Shown in pieces: positions 14,888 through 22,786 of a DNA stretch of 64,000 bases (within the stretch, counting starts at the first letter, position 1; each line of letters opens with the position of its first letter). The DNA is from Microbacterium sp. Lineage in GTDB: Bacteria > Actinomycetota > Actinomycetes > Actinomycetales > Microbacteriaceae. The notes under the pieces are model-generated. The model was not told the origin of the DNA. It made no database searches and worked only from the letters and a program-made list of their open reading frames with translations. The position numbers and the translations under genes were made by a program. The stretch is from assembly GCF_017305435.1 (NCBI RefSeq), contig NZ_JAFKIP010000005.1, positions 248,001-312,000 on the forward strand. The letters are read 5' to 3'.

Positions 14888-16107
14888 CGGCCCTCCTCCG
14901 CATCGTCGGTGGCCGTGTCGGCGGATGCCGTGTCGTCGGCAGTGTGGTCGTAGCGGGCGAAGAAGGCGTCGGCGTGATCGTCGGACTCGGTGCGCGGGTG
15001 CCCGGCATCCCAGCGGACGGTGTCCTCGGCGGGGGCGATCACCGGCTCGTCGAGGTCGGCGTCCGGATCGCTCGCGGTGGCGTTCCCGGGTGGGGAAGGA
15101 GCGGCCGGGTCCGGCGCGGTCTCGGGTTCGGGCGTGGGCTCGGATACGGGCGCGCCCGCGGTCGCGGGCGCGGGCTCGGGTACGGGTGCGGGTTCCGCCA
15201 CCGACGCGTGCACGCGCGTGCCGTTGACGAGGTCGAGGAAGACCTCCTCGAGCGCGGGGCCCTTGCGCTGCAGGTTCGACAGCGCGACGCCGGCGTCCGC
15301 CGCGATCGCGCCGAGGCGTGCGGGCTCGGCGCTGCGGACCGTGAAACCGGTGCGCACCCGTTCGTAGTCGACGCCCTCCGCGTCGAGCGCTGCCGCGAGC
15401 GCGCTCCGGTCGGGGGAGTCGATCACGGTCGTGTAGTCGCCGGGCTGCGTGAGTCCCGACATATCGCCCTGGTAGACGAGGCGGCCGCGGGAGATGATGA
15501 GCAGCGCCGACACGGTCTGCTGCACCTCGGCGAGCATGTGCGACGAGACGAGGACCGTCCGTCCCTCCTGCGCGAGAGAGCGCAGGAACCCGCGCAGCCA
15601 GCGGATGCCTTCGGGGTCCAGCCCGTTCGCCGGTTCGTCCAGGACCAGCACGCCCGGGTCGCCGAGCAGCGTGTACGCGAGCCCGAGCCGCTGGCGCATG
15701 CCGAGGGAGAAGCCCCCGACCTTCCGTCCCGCGACGTCGGCGAGGCCGACGAGACCGAGCACGTCGTCGACGCGCCGATCCCCGATGCCCGCGGCGCGCG
15801 CGTACACCCGAAGGTGGTTCACGGCGGAGCGCCCCGGATGGAAGCTCGACGCCTCGAGCGCGGCGCCCACGGTCTGCAGGGGATGGGCGAGGTCGGCGTA
15901 GCGCTTGCCGCCGATCGTCGCGGCGCCCGATGTGGCGCGCACGAGCCCCAGCAGAATGCGCAGGCTCGTCGTCTTGCCGGCGCCGTTCGGGCCGAGGAAT
16001 CCCGTCACCGTGCCCGGCTCGACGCGTGCGGTGAGAGCGTCGACCGCCGGCACCGCTCCGAAGCGCTTCGTCACGTCGGTGAATTCGAGGACGTGTCCGT
16101 CGGGCAT
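14884..16107 (-). CDS. ABC transporter ATP-binding protein with long Ala/Pro/Asp tail
   Basis: 407 residues; ATG 16107 has GAGAGGT upstream and precedes the ATPase fold directly (longer upstream reading frame rejected). Walker A FLGPNGAGKTTSLR (about residues 37-50), signature FSLGMRQRLGLA, Walker B VLVLDEPANGLDPEG and H-loop SSHML are all present. Residues 300-407 are an unusual extension: Ala/Pro/Glu repeats, then an acidic end (FFARYDHTADDTAS). DrrA-like exporters normally stop near residue 310. The tail may bind the permease, or be a low-complexity expansion. Divergent from the hydratase gene at 16208. Confidence 0.85.
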   Translation of the reverse strand: MPDGHVLEFTDVTKRFGAVPAVDALTARVEPGTVTGFLGPNGAGKTTSLRILLGLVRATSGAATIGGKRYADLAHPLQTVGAALEASSFHPGRSAVNHLRVYARAAGIGDRRVDDVLGLVGLADVAGRKVGGFSLGMRQRLGLAYTLLGDPGVLVLDEPANGLDPEGIRWLRGFLRSLAQEGRTVLVSSHMLAEVQQTVSALLIISRGRLVYQGDMSGLTQPGDYTTVIDSPDRSALAAALDAEGVDYERVRTGFTVRSAEPARLGAIAADAGVALSNLQRKGPALEEVFLDLVNGTRVHASVAEPAPVPEPAPATAGAPVSEPTPEPETAPDPAAPSPPGNATASDPDADLDEPVIAPAEDTVRWDAGHPRTESDDHADAFFARYDHTADDTASADTATDDAEEGR

Positions 16108-16194
16108 GGGGGACCTCTCGTCGGCGGTAACGTTCTCCCCATCCTGGCGGAAACCGTCGCCGTGCGCGCGTCCCGCGCCCGGGAAAAGCGCGGG

Positions 16195-16200
16195 TAACGT
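16195..16200 (+). promoter_or_regulatory. Probable -10 box of a leaderless gene
   Basis: TAACGT ends 7 nt before the GTG at 16208 and no Shine-Dalgarno sequence is present. A second copy of the same word, GGTAACGTT, lies at 16126-16134 near the divergent ATPase gene. The AACGTT centre is self-complementary, so the two could also be regulator sites. Confidence 0.45.
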
Positions 16201-16207
16201 TGCCCGG

Positions 16208-17317
16208 GTGAGCACTGCATCCGCCCCTGCCGCCCCCGCGGGAAGCGACTCCGAACCGACCGTCCTCGCGCGCACGGGTGACGGGGTCGGGCACCTGACG
16301 CTGAATCGGCCCCGAGCGATCAACGCGCTCGACGCGCCGATGATCGGTCTCCTCGCCGACGCGCTGGACGCTTGGGAGCGCGACACCGAGGTCTCCGTCG
16401 TGCTTCTCGACGGCGCCGGCGAGCGGGGTTTGTGCGCGGGCGGTGATGTGCGGGGACTCCGCGATCAGATCCTCGCGGGGCGCGTCGATCTCACCGCCGA
16501 CTTCTTCCGCGCCGAGTACGCCCTGAACGCCCGCATCGCGGAGTACCCGAAGCCGATCGTCGCCCTCGCCGACGGCGTCACGATGGGCGGCGGGATCGGG
16601 CTCGCCGGGCACGCGGCCGTCCGGATCGTGACGGAGCGCTCGCGCCTCGCGATGCCCGAGACACGCATCGGGTTCACGCCCGACGTCGGCGGTTCGTGGC
16701 TCCTCGCCCGTGCGCCCGGTCGGCTCGGCGAGTACCTCGCGCTGACCGGCGCCACGATGGATGCCGCGGACGCGATCTACGCCGGCTTCGCCGACGCCCT
16801 CGTCCCGAGCGAGCGGATCGGCGACCTCGTCGAGGCGCTGCGCACGCGCGCCGACCCCGCGACGCCGGCCGAGCTCGTCCTCCTCTTCGACGAGACGCCC
16901 GCGCCCGCAGGGCTCGCCGCGGCACGCGTCTGGATCGATGACGCGTTCGCCGCCGACACCGTGGAGGAGATCGTCGGGCGTCTGCGCGCGCGCAGCGAGC
17001 CGGAGGCATCCACCGCCGCCGACACGCTCGATGAGCTCTCGCCGACAGCGCTCGCGGTGACCCTCGCGGCCGTCCGCTCGGCACGGGCGCTGCCGGATCT
17101 GCGCGCCGCGCTCGCCCAGGAGTACGGCCTCGTGCTGTGGTTCGCCCAGACGCAGCCCGATCTGCCCGAGGGCATCCGCGCGCAGGTCGTCGACAAAGAC
17201 CGCACGCCGGCCTGGCGTCCGGCCACTCGCGAGGCGCTCCGCGTCGCGCAGGGCGAGGGCGGCGACATCGGCGCGGACGCCCTCGCGTTCGTTCCCCCGA
17301 CACCGCTCTGGGGCTGA
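16208..17317 (+). CDS. 3-hydroxyisobutyryl-CoA hydrolase / enoyl-CoA hydratase family protein
   Basis: 369 residues from GTG 16208. The crotonase fold is clear: HLTLNRPRAINALDAPM, the first oxyanion-hole block GLCAGGDVRGL (about 78) and GVTMGGGIGLAGHAAVRI (about 123). MPETRIGFTPDVGGSWLLAR places the Glu of the hydrolase subgroup (ECH_2), and the C-terminal region is as long as in 3-hydroxyisobutyryl-CoA hydrolases of valine breakdown rather than in 260-residue hydratases. A beta-oxidation role cannot be excluded. Gene order gives no other valine catabolism gene. Confidence 0.82.
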   Translation: MSTASAPAAPAGSDSEPTVLARTGDGVGHLTLNRPRAINALDAPMIGLLADALDAWERDTEVSVVLLDGAGERGLCAGGDVRGLRDQILAGRVDLTADFFRAEYALNARIAEYPKPIVALADGVTMGGGIGLAGHAAVRIVTERSRLAMPETRIGFTPDVGGSWLLARAPGRLGEYLALTGATMDAADAIYAGFADALVPSERIGDLVEALRTRADPATPAELVLLFDETPAPAGLAAARVWIDDAFAADTVEEIVGRLRARSEPEASTAADTLDELSPTALAVTLAAVRSARALPDLRAALAQEYGLVLWFAQTQPDLPEGIRAQVVDKDRTPAWRPATREALRVAQGEGGDIGADALAFVPPTPLWG

Positions 17318-17320
17318 ACC

Positions 17321-18256
17321 GTGTTCGACTCGCCGCTGTCCGCGTCGGCGTACGAGGTCCTCGGTGTCGCGCCCGATGCCCCCGACGACGACCTCCGAAA
17401 GGCCTACCGGCTGCGTCTGCGTCAGACCCACCCCGACACCGGCGGCGATGCGGCGCAGTTCGTGCAGGTGCAGCGCGCGTGGGAGCTCGTCGGGACGGAA
17501 TCCGCCCGCGCGGCGTATGACCGCGGCCACGGCTTCGGCGCCTCCGCCCCCGCGTACGGTCCCGCCGACGAGGGGGGTGGCTGGCGCCCACCGCGCGCGG
17601 CGCACGACACGCGGCCTCGAGCGCGCTCGTTCGGCCAGCCCGGCGGCTGGCGACGAGAGCGCTACCTCACGCTCATGCGGGAATGGGTCGGGCGCGGGGC
17701 GGAGCTGCCGGATCCCTACGACCCGGCGCTCGTGCGGACGGCTCCGCGCGAGCTCAAGCGCCTCCTGGCCGATGCGCTCGCCGAGGAGGCGACCGCGCGT
17801 GCCGTGGGGGAGCTCGGAATGGGGTACACCGTCTGGCACGACGTCGCCGTCGACGCGCACGAGAGCGGGCGCAAGCTCGACCACATCGTGCTCGGGCCGA
17901 GCGGGCTCTACGCGATCCTCAGCGAGGACTTCGGCGCGCCCGTGCGGCTGCGTCGCGGCGAGCTGATCGGCGACGGCGTCGACGGCGCGCCGATCGCGGA
18001 CACCGTCGCAGGGGCCCGCGCGATCGCACGCGCAGCCCGCGTGCGCTTCAGCGGCGTGATCGTCGTGCTGCCCGACGACGACGTCGCGCAGGCGATCGAT
18101 GAGATCGGCAAAGTACGCGGCACGCCCGTCGCGGTCGTCGCGCGCTCGGCGCTGCAGACCGTGCTGCGCCGCGGCCTGACGGGCGCGCGCGACATCGGCG
18201 GCAACGAGCTGTTCGACATCCGCACGCGTCTGCAGCAGGTCGTGCGCTTCGTCTGA
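17321..18256 (+). CDS. J-domain protein fused to a NERD-like domain
   Basis: 311 residues from GTG, 3 bp after the previous gene. Residues 9-65 are a J domain with the HPD tripeptide in QTHPDTGG and the closing AWELVGTESARAAYD. A Gly/Arg/Pro linker follows, and residues 150-310 resemble NERD (nuclease-related) domains: a WHDVAV strand, KLDHIVLGPSGLYAIL, then a helix-strand series. Where NERD nucleases have an E/D-x-K, here the reading is ILSEDFG, so nuclease activity is doubtful. J-domains recruit DnaK; the fusion suggests delivery of DnaK to an unknown nucleic-acid or protein target. Confidence 0.7.
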   Translation: MFDSPLSASAYEVLGVAPDAPDDDLRKAYRLRLRQTHPDTGGDAAQFVQVQRAWELVGTESARAAYDRGHGFGASAPAYGPADEGGGWRPPRAAHDTRPRARSFGQPGGWRRERYLTLMREWVGRGAELPDPYDPALVRTAPRELKRLLADALAEEATARAVGELGMGYTVWHDVAVDAHESGRKLDHIVLGPSGLYAILSEDFGAPVRLRRGELIGDGVDGAPIADTVAGARAIARAARVRFSGVIVVLPDDDVAQAIDEIGKVRGTPVAVVARSALQTVLRRGLTGARDIGGNELFDIRTRLQQVVRFV

Positions 18257-18265
18257 CCGGGCCGC

Positions 18266-18880
18266 TCAGGACGGCGGCGCGAGGAGGCGATCGAGGAGCG
18301 CGAGAGCGGCTTCGTGGTCGACCGACGGGTCGAGCAGCCACTGGGTCTGCAGACCGTCGGATGCCGCGATGATGAGCGCCGCCGCGAGCTTCGGGTCGAC
18401 GTCGTCACGGATCCGGCCGGATGCCTGCAGCTCGGTCACCTCGGCGGTGAGACCGGTGCGCAGGGCGCTGAAGCGCTCGGTCACGTATGCGTGCGCCGCC
18501 GGATGCGCCGCGCCGAGCGCCGAGGCGACGAGCGTCGAGTAGAGCTCGACCATCCCCGGGATCTCGCGGTTCTCAGCGGCGGCACGGCGCATCGACTCGG
18601 CCGGCGTGGCATCCCGCTCGTCCGTCTCGTCGCCGCGCGCCGCCGCCTCATCGCCACGTGCCGCCGCCTCGCGGTAGACCGCGACGAGCAGCTCGTCGAG
18701 CGAACCGAAGTAGTGCGTGAGGGCCGCGTGCGTGACGCCGACCTCCTGCGCGATCGCGCGGAGGCTCGTGCGGCTGCCGCCGCGCTGCGCGAACACCTCG
18801 ATCGCCCGATCGAGGATCTCCTGCCGGCGCGCGACGCCCTTCGCGTAGCTGCCGCGGGGGCGGGCGTCGTCGTCGGGCAT
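18266..18880 (-). CDS. TetR family transcriptional regulator
   Basis: 204 residues. The N-terminal TetR HTH is evident (RQEILDRAIEVFAQRGGSRTSLRAIAQEVGVTHAALTHYFGSLDELL), followed by an all-helical ligand domain containing an Ala/Gly/Asp-rich duplicated insert (AARGDEAAARGDE). Leaderless style: TAGGAT ends 6 nt before ATG. Divergent from the YaeQ gene across 43 bp, so it may control itself and that gene; the hydratase and J-domain genes converge on it. Confidence 0.85.
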   Translation of the reverse strand: MPDDDARPRGSYAKGVARRQEILDRAIEVFAQRGGSRTSLRAIAQEVGVTHAALTHYFGSLDELLVAVYREAAARGDEAAARGDETDERDATPAESMRRAAAENREIPGMVELYSTLVASALGAAHPAAHAYVTERFSALRTGLTAEVTELQASGRIRDDVDPKLAAALIIAASDGLQTQWLLDPSVDHEAALALLDRLLAPPS

Positions 18881-18923
18881 GCGCCGATCCTAACCGCGGC
18901 ATCCGCTCGCCTAGGCTCGGAGC

Positions 18924-19463
18924 ATGGCGATCGGCGTGGTGATGCATACCTTCGACGTGCAGGTGGCGGACCTCGACCGCGGGGTCTACGAGGATCTGAC
19001 GCTGCGACTCGGGCAGCACCCGTCGGAGACGACGGCCTTCCTCGTCACGCGCCTGCTCGCGTACTGCCTCGAATACGAGGACGGCATCGTGTTCAGCGAA
19101 GGGGTGTCGGCGACGAACGAGCCGGCGGTGCTCGTGCGGGATGCCACGGGCCGCCAGACCGCATGGATCGAGGTCGGCGCACCGGATGCCGAACGGCTGC
19201 ACCACGGCAGCAAGCTGACCGGCCGCGTGCGGGTCTACACGCATCGTGACCCCGCGAAGGTGCTGCCGCTCTGGGCGGGCAAGAAGGTCCACCGCGCGGA
19301 GGACATCGTGCTCACGACCTTCGACCCCGGTTTCGTCGACGACGTCGCGGATGCCGTGGAGCGCCGCAACACGCTGACCATCTCGGTGACCGAGAGCCAG
19401 CTGTACCTCGACGTCAACGGGCGCTCCCTGGCATCCGGCGTCCATCGCCACGGCATCGTCTGA
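18924..19463 (+). CDS. yaeQ: YaeQ family protein
   Basis: 179 residues. YaeQ pattern: FDVQVADLDRGVYEDLTLRLGQHPSETTAFLVTRLLAYCLEYEDGIVFS, then WIEVGAPDAERLHHGSKLTGRVRVYTH. These give a PD-(D/E)XK nuclease-like fold with E.G and K residues kept. YaeQ is a small cytosolic protein of unsettled function (a suppressor of RfaH loss in E. coli). TAGGCT ends 6 nt before ATG, so probably leaderless. The region after it changes in base composition. Confidence 0.85.
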   Translation: MAIGVVMHTFDVQVADLDRGVYEDLTLRLGQHPSETTAFLVTRLLAYCLEYEDGIVFSEGVSATNEPAVLVRDATGRQTAWIEVGAPDAERLHHGSKLTGRVRVYTHRDPAKVLPLWAGKKVHRAEDIVLTTFDPGFVDDVADAVERRNTLTISVTESQLYLDVNGRSLASGVHRHGIV

Positions 19464-19621
19464 TCGCTGGTTCGTGGCGTCACCTATCAGCCGCGTGGGA
19501 ATTGATACTTGCGCTGGGATAGCTGCTTCCTTGTAGATTCACAGCAAGCTATAAAGAAACGCTGTCATGAGCGGCGTGGATGTGTCTTCGTTTGTCTCCT
19601 CGTCACCTCGGAGGATCAGCG

Positions 19622-20092
19622 GTGTTGCGTCGTTTTCGTGTGTCTTTTGCTGCTCTGGCCATGGCCTGCGTCCTGGCTGCGCTGCCCGTTGATGGGGCGA
19701 TCGCTTCCGTGCGAGGCCCTGAGCCCGCGGCGGCGAGGGAGCCTTCGCCGGTGCCGCCGGGTGAGCTCACGGCGGAGCATGTGGAGCGGGTCGCTCCGGA
19801 TATCGATCTCGCGCCCGTGAAGGGTGTGGAGTATCCGGTGGGGGATTTCTCGGCTCAGGCGGAGGCGGTGGCGTCAGCTCCGCAGCCGGTGACGCTCGCG
19901 CCGATGCCGTTGGGGCAGGGAAGCGAGGATCTGGCGGCGGAGGTCGCTGATCTCCCGGTGGTGGACCGGGATGAGTACTCGAACACATTCGGTCGCGCGG
20001 ATGGTTCCCGGATCCGGCAGACGTTCACGGAACCGGTGAACGTGGAGGTCGAGGGGAAGTGGGAGCCGACGTCGACGACGCTCGAGCGGTGA
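19622..20092 (+). pseudogene. N-terminal stub of an RHS/YD-repeat polymorphic toxin
   Basis: GTG 19622 starts a clear signal peptide (LRRFRVSFAALAMACVLAALPVDGAIA). It is followed by the Pro/Ala-rich leader of secreted actinobacterial RHS proteins and the block DEYSNTFGRADGSRIRQTF, TEPVNVEVEGKWEPTSTTLE, which in intact proteins leads to a core of over 1000 residues. Here it ends after 156 residues in a TGA that overlaps the GTG of the next gene. A small remnant of the core is found 500 bp further on. Read as a deletion product. A secreted 130-residue peptide could still be made but would have no toxin. AT-richer DNA starts here. Confidence 0.7.
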
Positions 20093-20583
20093 GTTGCGTA
20101 GGGCAGCTCGCCTCCGTCTGGGTCGCGATCATTCTCGCCGGTTCCGCGATGGTTGTTGCGCGATGGAGTATCGACTACGTCAAGAAGGCCAATGCTGAGC
20201 AAGGAGGCTGGAGAGCTACCTACGCACGGATGGTGCCGTACTGGTCTGGGACCGCGCTGGCGATCACCTCACCCATTGCGGCGGCATACATCTTTGCAAG
20301 GTGGTTCGACCGGTGCGCTGCAGCAGTTTCGCCCGGAGTCTGGTCGATCCTTCTCGTGGCCATAGGCGGCGCCGTGTTTCTCGTCTCGATCGGCCGCCTG
20401 ATCGCTGGCCGTCGTCGGACAGACCAAAAGTATCCTCCATCGCCCAAGTGGGAGGACCCGGCCGAAACGGTCCGACAGGACCATCGCGCGCAATGGCGGG
20501 CGCGCGGGTCCGTCGTCATTGAGTACGCCGTCACTTCTGTGGTGGCGGGCGGATTCGCGGTGGTGGCGTTTGTCCTCATGTAG
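20089..20583 (+). CDS. Membrane protein, orphan immunity candidate
   Basis: GTG overlaps the TGA of the RHS stub (GTGA); 164 residues. Four hydrophobic segments (VWVAIILAGSAMVVARW, SGTALAITSPIAAAYIFARW, WSILLVAIGGAVFLVSIG, YAVTSVVAGGFAVVAFVLM) surround a charged loop (RRRTDQKYPPSPKWEDPAETVRQDH). No known family recognised. Toxin tips that form pores or act at the membrane are often paired with multi-helix immunity proteins, and the position between two RHS fragments fits an immunity gene whose toxin tip was lost. Confidence 0.55.
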   Translation: MSCVGQLASVWVAIILAGSAMVVARWSIDYVKKANAEQGGWRATYARMVPYWSGTALAITSPIAAAYIFARWFDRCAAAVSPGVWSILLVAIGGAVFLVSIGRLIAGRRRTDQKYPPSPKWEDPAETVRQDHRAQWRARGSVVIEYAVTSVVAGGFAVVAFVLM

Positions 20584-20603
20584 AGATCGCAGCACTCCCG
20601 TAG

Positions 20604-20831
20604 GACCCGTTCGGACAACCCACCGACCCCGCCACGGGGAGAATCGGCACGTCCACATCCGACAACGGAGGTCTCAACGGGGAACGCGGCGGTTGGTACC
20701 AAGCCGCCCTGAAACTCGTCGACACCGCCGGAGGCCCCGCGGCCACCGAAATGGGAGCCCGCGTCTACATCGGGTCCCTCGGCCGATTCCTCGGCGTCGA
20801 CTCCAGGTACTGCCTCCGTACCCACAAATAG
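20604..20831 (+). pseudogene. Fragment of RHS repeat-associated core domain
   Basis: In frame from 20604, directly after a TAG, the translation reads DPFGQPTDPATGRIG, then GLNGERGGWYQAALKLVD, AATEMGARVYIGSLGRFLGVD and stops at TAG 20829. DPFGQ, MGAR.Y...LGRFL.VD are the conserved end of the RHS core, the point where the variable toxin tip normally begins. The piece has no start codon or ribosome binding site. It shows that a complete RHS gene once lay here and that its tip was replaced or deleted. The remaining bases of the 20584-20906 gap hold nothing else I recognise. Confidence 0.75.
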
Positions 20832-20906
20832 TCCCCATCGTCGGTGCAGAGTTCGACACCCCTGCGATGACCCAGCAGTATGACTGTCATGCCTCGGCGC
20901 CCCTAA

Positions 20907-21041
20907 CTTAACGGGTTGGTGGGCAATGAAACCTGGGATCTGGAGGCTGGGAGGTCCTCTAATCCAGGTTGGGGTAGTCCACACGAAGCGATCTCCAATA
21001 TCGGGCGAAATGGTGGAATCGGAGGCGTATGCAACTGGTAG
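20907..21041 (+). pseudogene. C-terminal tail of a lost toxin tip
   Basis: A frame open after the TAA at 20904 reads GNETWDLEAGRSSNP, GWGSPHEAISNIG, RNGGIGGVCNW and stops at TAG 21039. It lacks a start. It ends inside the first codons of the following membrane protein (ATG 21029), the tight overlap typical of toxin and immunity genes. A related string, SNGGVGGVCN, is encoded again at 21603-21632 just before the paralogous membrane gene, so each immunity gene seems to have kept the last codons of its toxin. Confidence 0.5.
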
Positions 21042-21523
21042 AAACGCATGCAACCGGCCCCACCATGAGTAGTCGGTCCCCGGCTATAGGCGGTGTGGTT
21101 GTCGCCTGGCTGCTTGGCTTGTCCATCACTGGGGCGGGGGTCCTGCTCGTTGTCCCTGTCTGTGGATGGTCCCCGTCTCTCGTGGAGACTATTTCGCGCC
21201 CCGCGAACGTCTTCTCGTGGGCTGTGGTGATCGTGCTCTCTGTTGGACCACCGTTGCTGCTTACGTGGGGAATGGTCGCCCTAGTTCGCGGTCGCGCTCC
21301 TGTTCGGCTCTTGGTCTACCTTCTATCGGTCGGCTGCGCCGCTGCCTCGACGATGGTTCCGGCTGTCCTCCTCGGTGAGGCCGTGCATCAGAACGCCCCA
21401 TCATGCGATATCGGGCAGGCGCCAGCGTGGCTCGCGGTTCACTTCATCGCGGGCGCGGTCCTCTGTCTTGCGTCCGTCGTCGTGGTTGCTGTTTCATGGG
21501 CGCATCGAGTACGTGCGGAGTAA
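21029..21523 (+). CDS. Four-helix membrane protein, immunity candidate A1
   Basis: 164 residues from ATG 21029, which overlaps the toxin-tail remnant by 13 bp and has GGAGG just upstream; ATG 21065 is an alternative. Four membrane helices; between helices 3 and 4 an extracytoplasmic loop with a Cys (HQNAPSCDIGQAP). It aligns with the next gene product: CGW.PSLVETISRPANVFSWAVVIVLSVG against PGCALSAELASSSARPATILSWVVVLTVSFG, and GCAAASTMVPAVLLGEAVHQN against GCGAAAVVMPAGFLGFAISEN. Unknown family. Tandem divergence fits immunity genes. Confidence 0.6.
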   Translation: MQLVETHATGPTMSSRSPAIGGVVVAWLLGLSITGAGVLLVVPVCGWSPSLVETISRPANVFSWAVVIVLSVGPPLLLTWGMVALVRGRAPVRLLVYLLSVGCAAASTMVPAVLLGEAVHQNAPSCDIGQAPAWLAVHFIAGAVLCLASVVVVAVSWAHRVRAE

Positions 21524-21621
21524 AGCGACCCGAAACGAGACGGACTGCTGCACAGATAGGCGACAGCTTCCAAACACGCCGCCAGTGCAGCAGCCCCTCC
21601 CCTCGAACGGAGGTGTGGGCG

Positions 21622-22107
21622 GTGTCTGCAACCGGAGATCATGGCGCAAGAGAGGCACAGGGCGGCACACGATGGTGGGCATGGGTCGGCGGTGCCGCCG
21701 CTGGGGTCGCGTGGACCTTCGCCGCGCTACCGGGCTGCGCCCTATCTGCTGAACTCGCGTCATCCAGTGCTCGACCGGCGACCATCCTCAGTTGGGTGGT
21801 CGTGCTCACGGTCTCGTTCGGCGTAACGGCTTTGGTCGTCCACGTGTTGGGCCGTCTCAAGGGCAAGGGGTGGTGGCGTGTGATCGTCGGCACGCTCGCC
21901 GCCGGATGCGGCGCTGCTGCGGTGGTGATGCCGGCTGGCTTCCTGGGGTTCGCGATATCGGAGAACTCGCGAAACTGCTCGCTCAACAGCACGCCCTTAC
22001 CTCTCGTGATCTACTTCTTCGTCGGCATCTTTCTCCTGTTCGTGGCAATACTGTGGGTCCTGGTGAGCTTCATGGTGCGAGCCTTCCGTTCGCCAGCATC
22101 GCTGTAG
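21622..22107 (+). CDS. Four-helix membrane protein, immunity candidate A2 (paralogue of A1)
   Basis: 161 residues from GTG 21622, with GGAGG 8 bp upstream; longer upstream readings are not supported because the DNA there resembles toxin-tail sequence. Four membrane helices, a conserved Cys in the last extracytoplasmic loop (SENSRNCSLNSTPLP), and a RWW/KGWW motif beside helix 3. Alignment with A1 runs over the full length. The 98 bp between A1 and A2 contain the second copy of the NGG.GGVCN toxin-end motif, which suggests duplication of a toxin-tip/immunity unit followed by loss of the tips. Confidence 0.6.
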   Translation: MSATGDHGAREAQGGTRWWAWVGGAAAGVAWTFAALPGCALSAELASSSARPATILSWVVVLTVSFGVTALVVHVLGRLKGKGWWRVIVGTLAAGCGAAAVVMPAGFLGFAISENSRNCSLNSTPLPLVIYFFVGIFLLFVAILWVLVSFMVRAFRSPASL

Positions 22108-22172
22108 GCCAGGAGCACGTTCTTCTGCAGCCGCGCAAAGAACGATCGTGTTCAGATACGCGAGAGGTGCAG

Positions 22173-22763
22173 ATGGCAGGAGAACGTAAGTGGTCACGTC
22201 CGCGAGCGCGCCGTTGGGTCCTCGCCGTCGTGATTCTGGGAGTGCTGCTCTTGAGTTCGGTGCGATTGGTGATAGCTCTGTCGCCTGGTTCAGGGCATAC
22301 CCGCGGAGACATCATCCTGACCGGAGTCGCACTGGGTACAGTCGTGCTCCCGATCATGATTCTTGTCGCCTTCGCCTTGCCGGGGATCTTCAGCCGCAGG
22401 GGGTCGACACGTCTACGAATCACGTACCCGCACGATGTCATCGTGTTCGCCAGCGTGGGAACCGAGCAAGCGAACGCGCTCCGAGCCGTCGCTGCGAAAC
22501 GCAAGCTCTTCCGGACCCCGCAAGGACTTCTCGTCGTGCTTGCTTCAACGTGCATCGACGTGTGGAACTCGCGAGGAACGCGTCTCCTGATCCATATCGA
22601 AACCGATCGCGCGCGATACGAGGTCGGGGAGTACACCACCCTTGGCAGGTCATACCCGGCGCTGATCGTCGATATCGTGCGCTGCTCAGCGATCGGATCA
22701 CAGAACACGGTCACCGTCGGTCGGCTTCCCACCGGACGAGCGACTCTCATTGGCGGCCTGTGA
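22173..22763 (+). CDS. Two-helix membrane protein with cytosolic domain, immunity candidate B1
   Basis: 196 residues from ATG 22173 with GAGAGG upstream. Basic start (ERKWSRPRARR), two membrane helices (about 14-34 and 45-70), then a soluble strand-rich domain with GTEQANALRAV, DVWNSRGTRLLIHIE and GEYTTLGRSYPALIVDI. It is clearly related to the protein at 25798-26433, which shares E.WN.RG.R.L and GEYTT.GRSYPAL.VD, but it is shorter at the C-terminus: after the Asp the reading changes to a different tail, as if truncated by recombination. Function unknown. Confidence 0.6.
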   Translation: MAGERKWSRPRARRWVLAVVILGVLLLSSVRLVIALSPGSGHTRGDIILTGVALGTVVLPIMILVAFALPGIFSRRGSTRLRITYPHDVIVFASVGTEQANALRAVAAKRKLFRTPQGLLVVLASTCIDVWNSRGTRLLIHIETDRARYEVGEYTTLGRSYPALIVDIVRCSAIGSQNTVTVGRLPTGRATLIGGL

Positions 22764-22786
22764 GACCCATGGGAACGAGGCAGCGC

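Noticed and set aside
19580-19621. ATG 19580 as start of the RHS stub
   Set aside because: It would place a Cys/His-containing charged leader before the signal peptide; GTG 19622 starts the signal sequence directly.
20220-21053. 277-residue frame on the minus strand across the RHS remnants
   Set aside because: No ribosome binding site, composition typical of shadow frames, and it lies opposite recognisable RHS core and membrane-protein codons.
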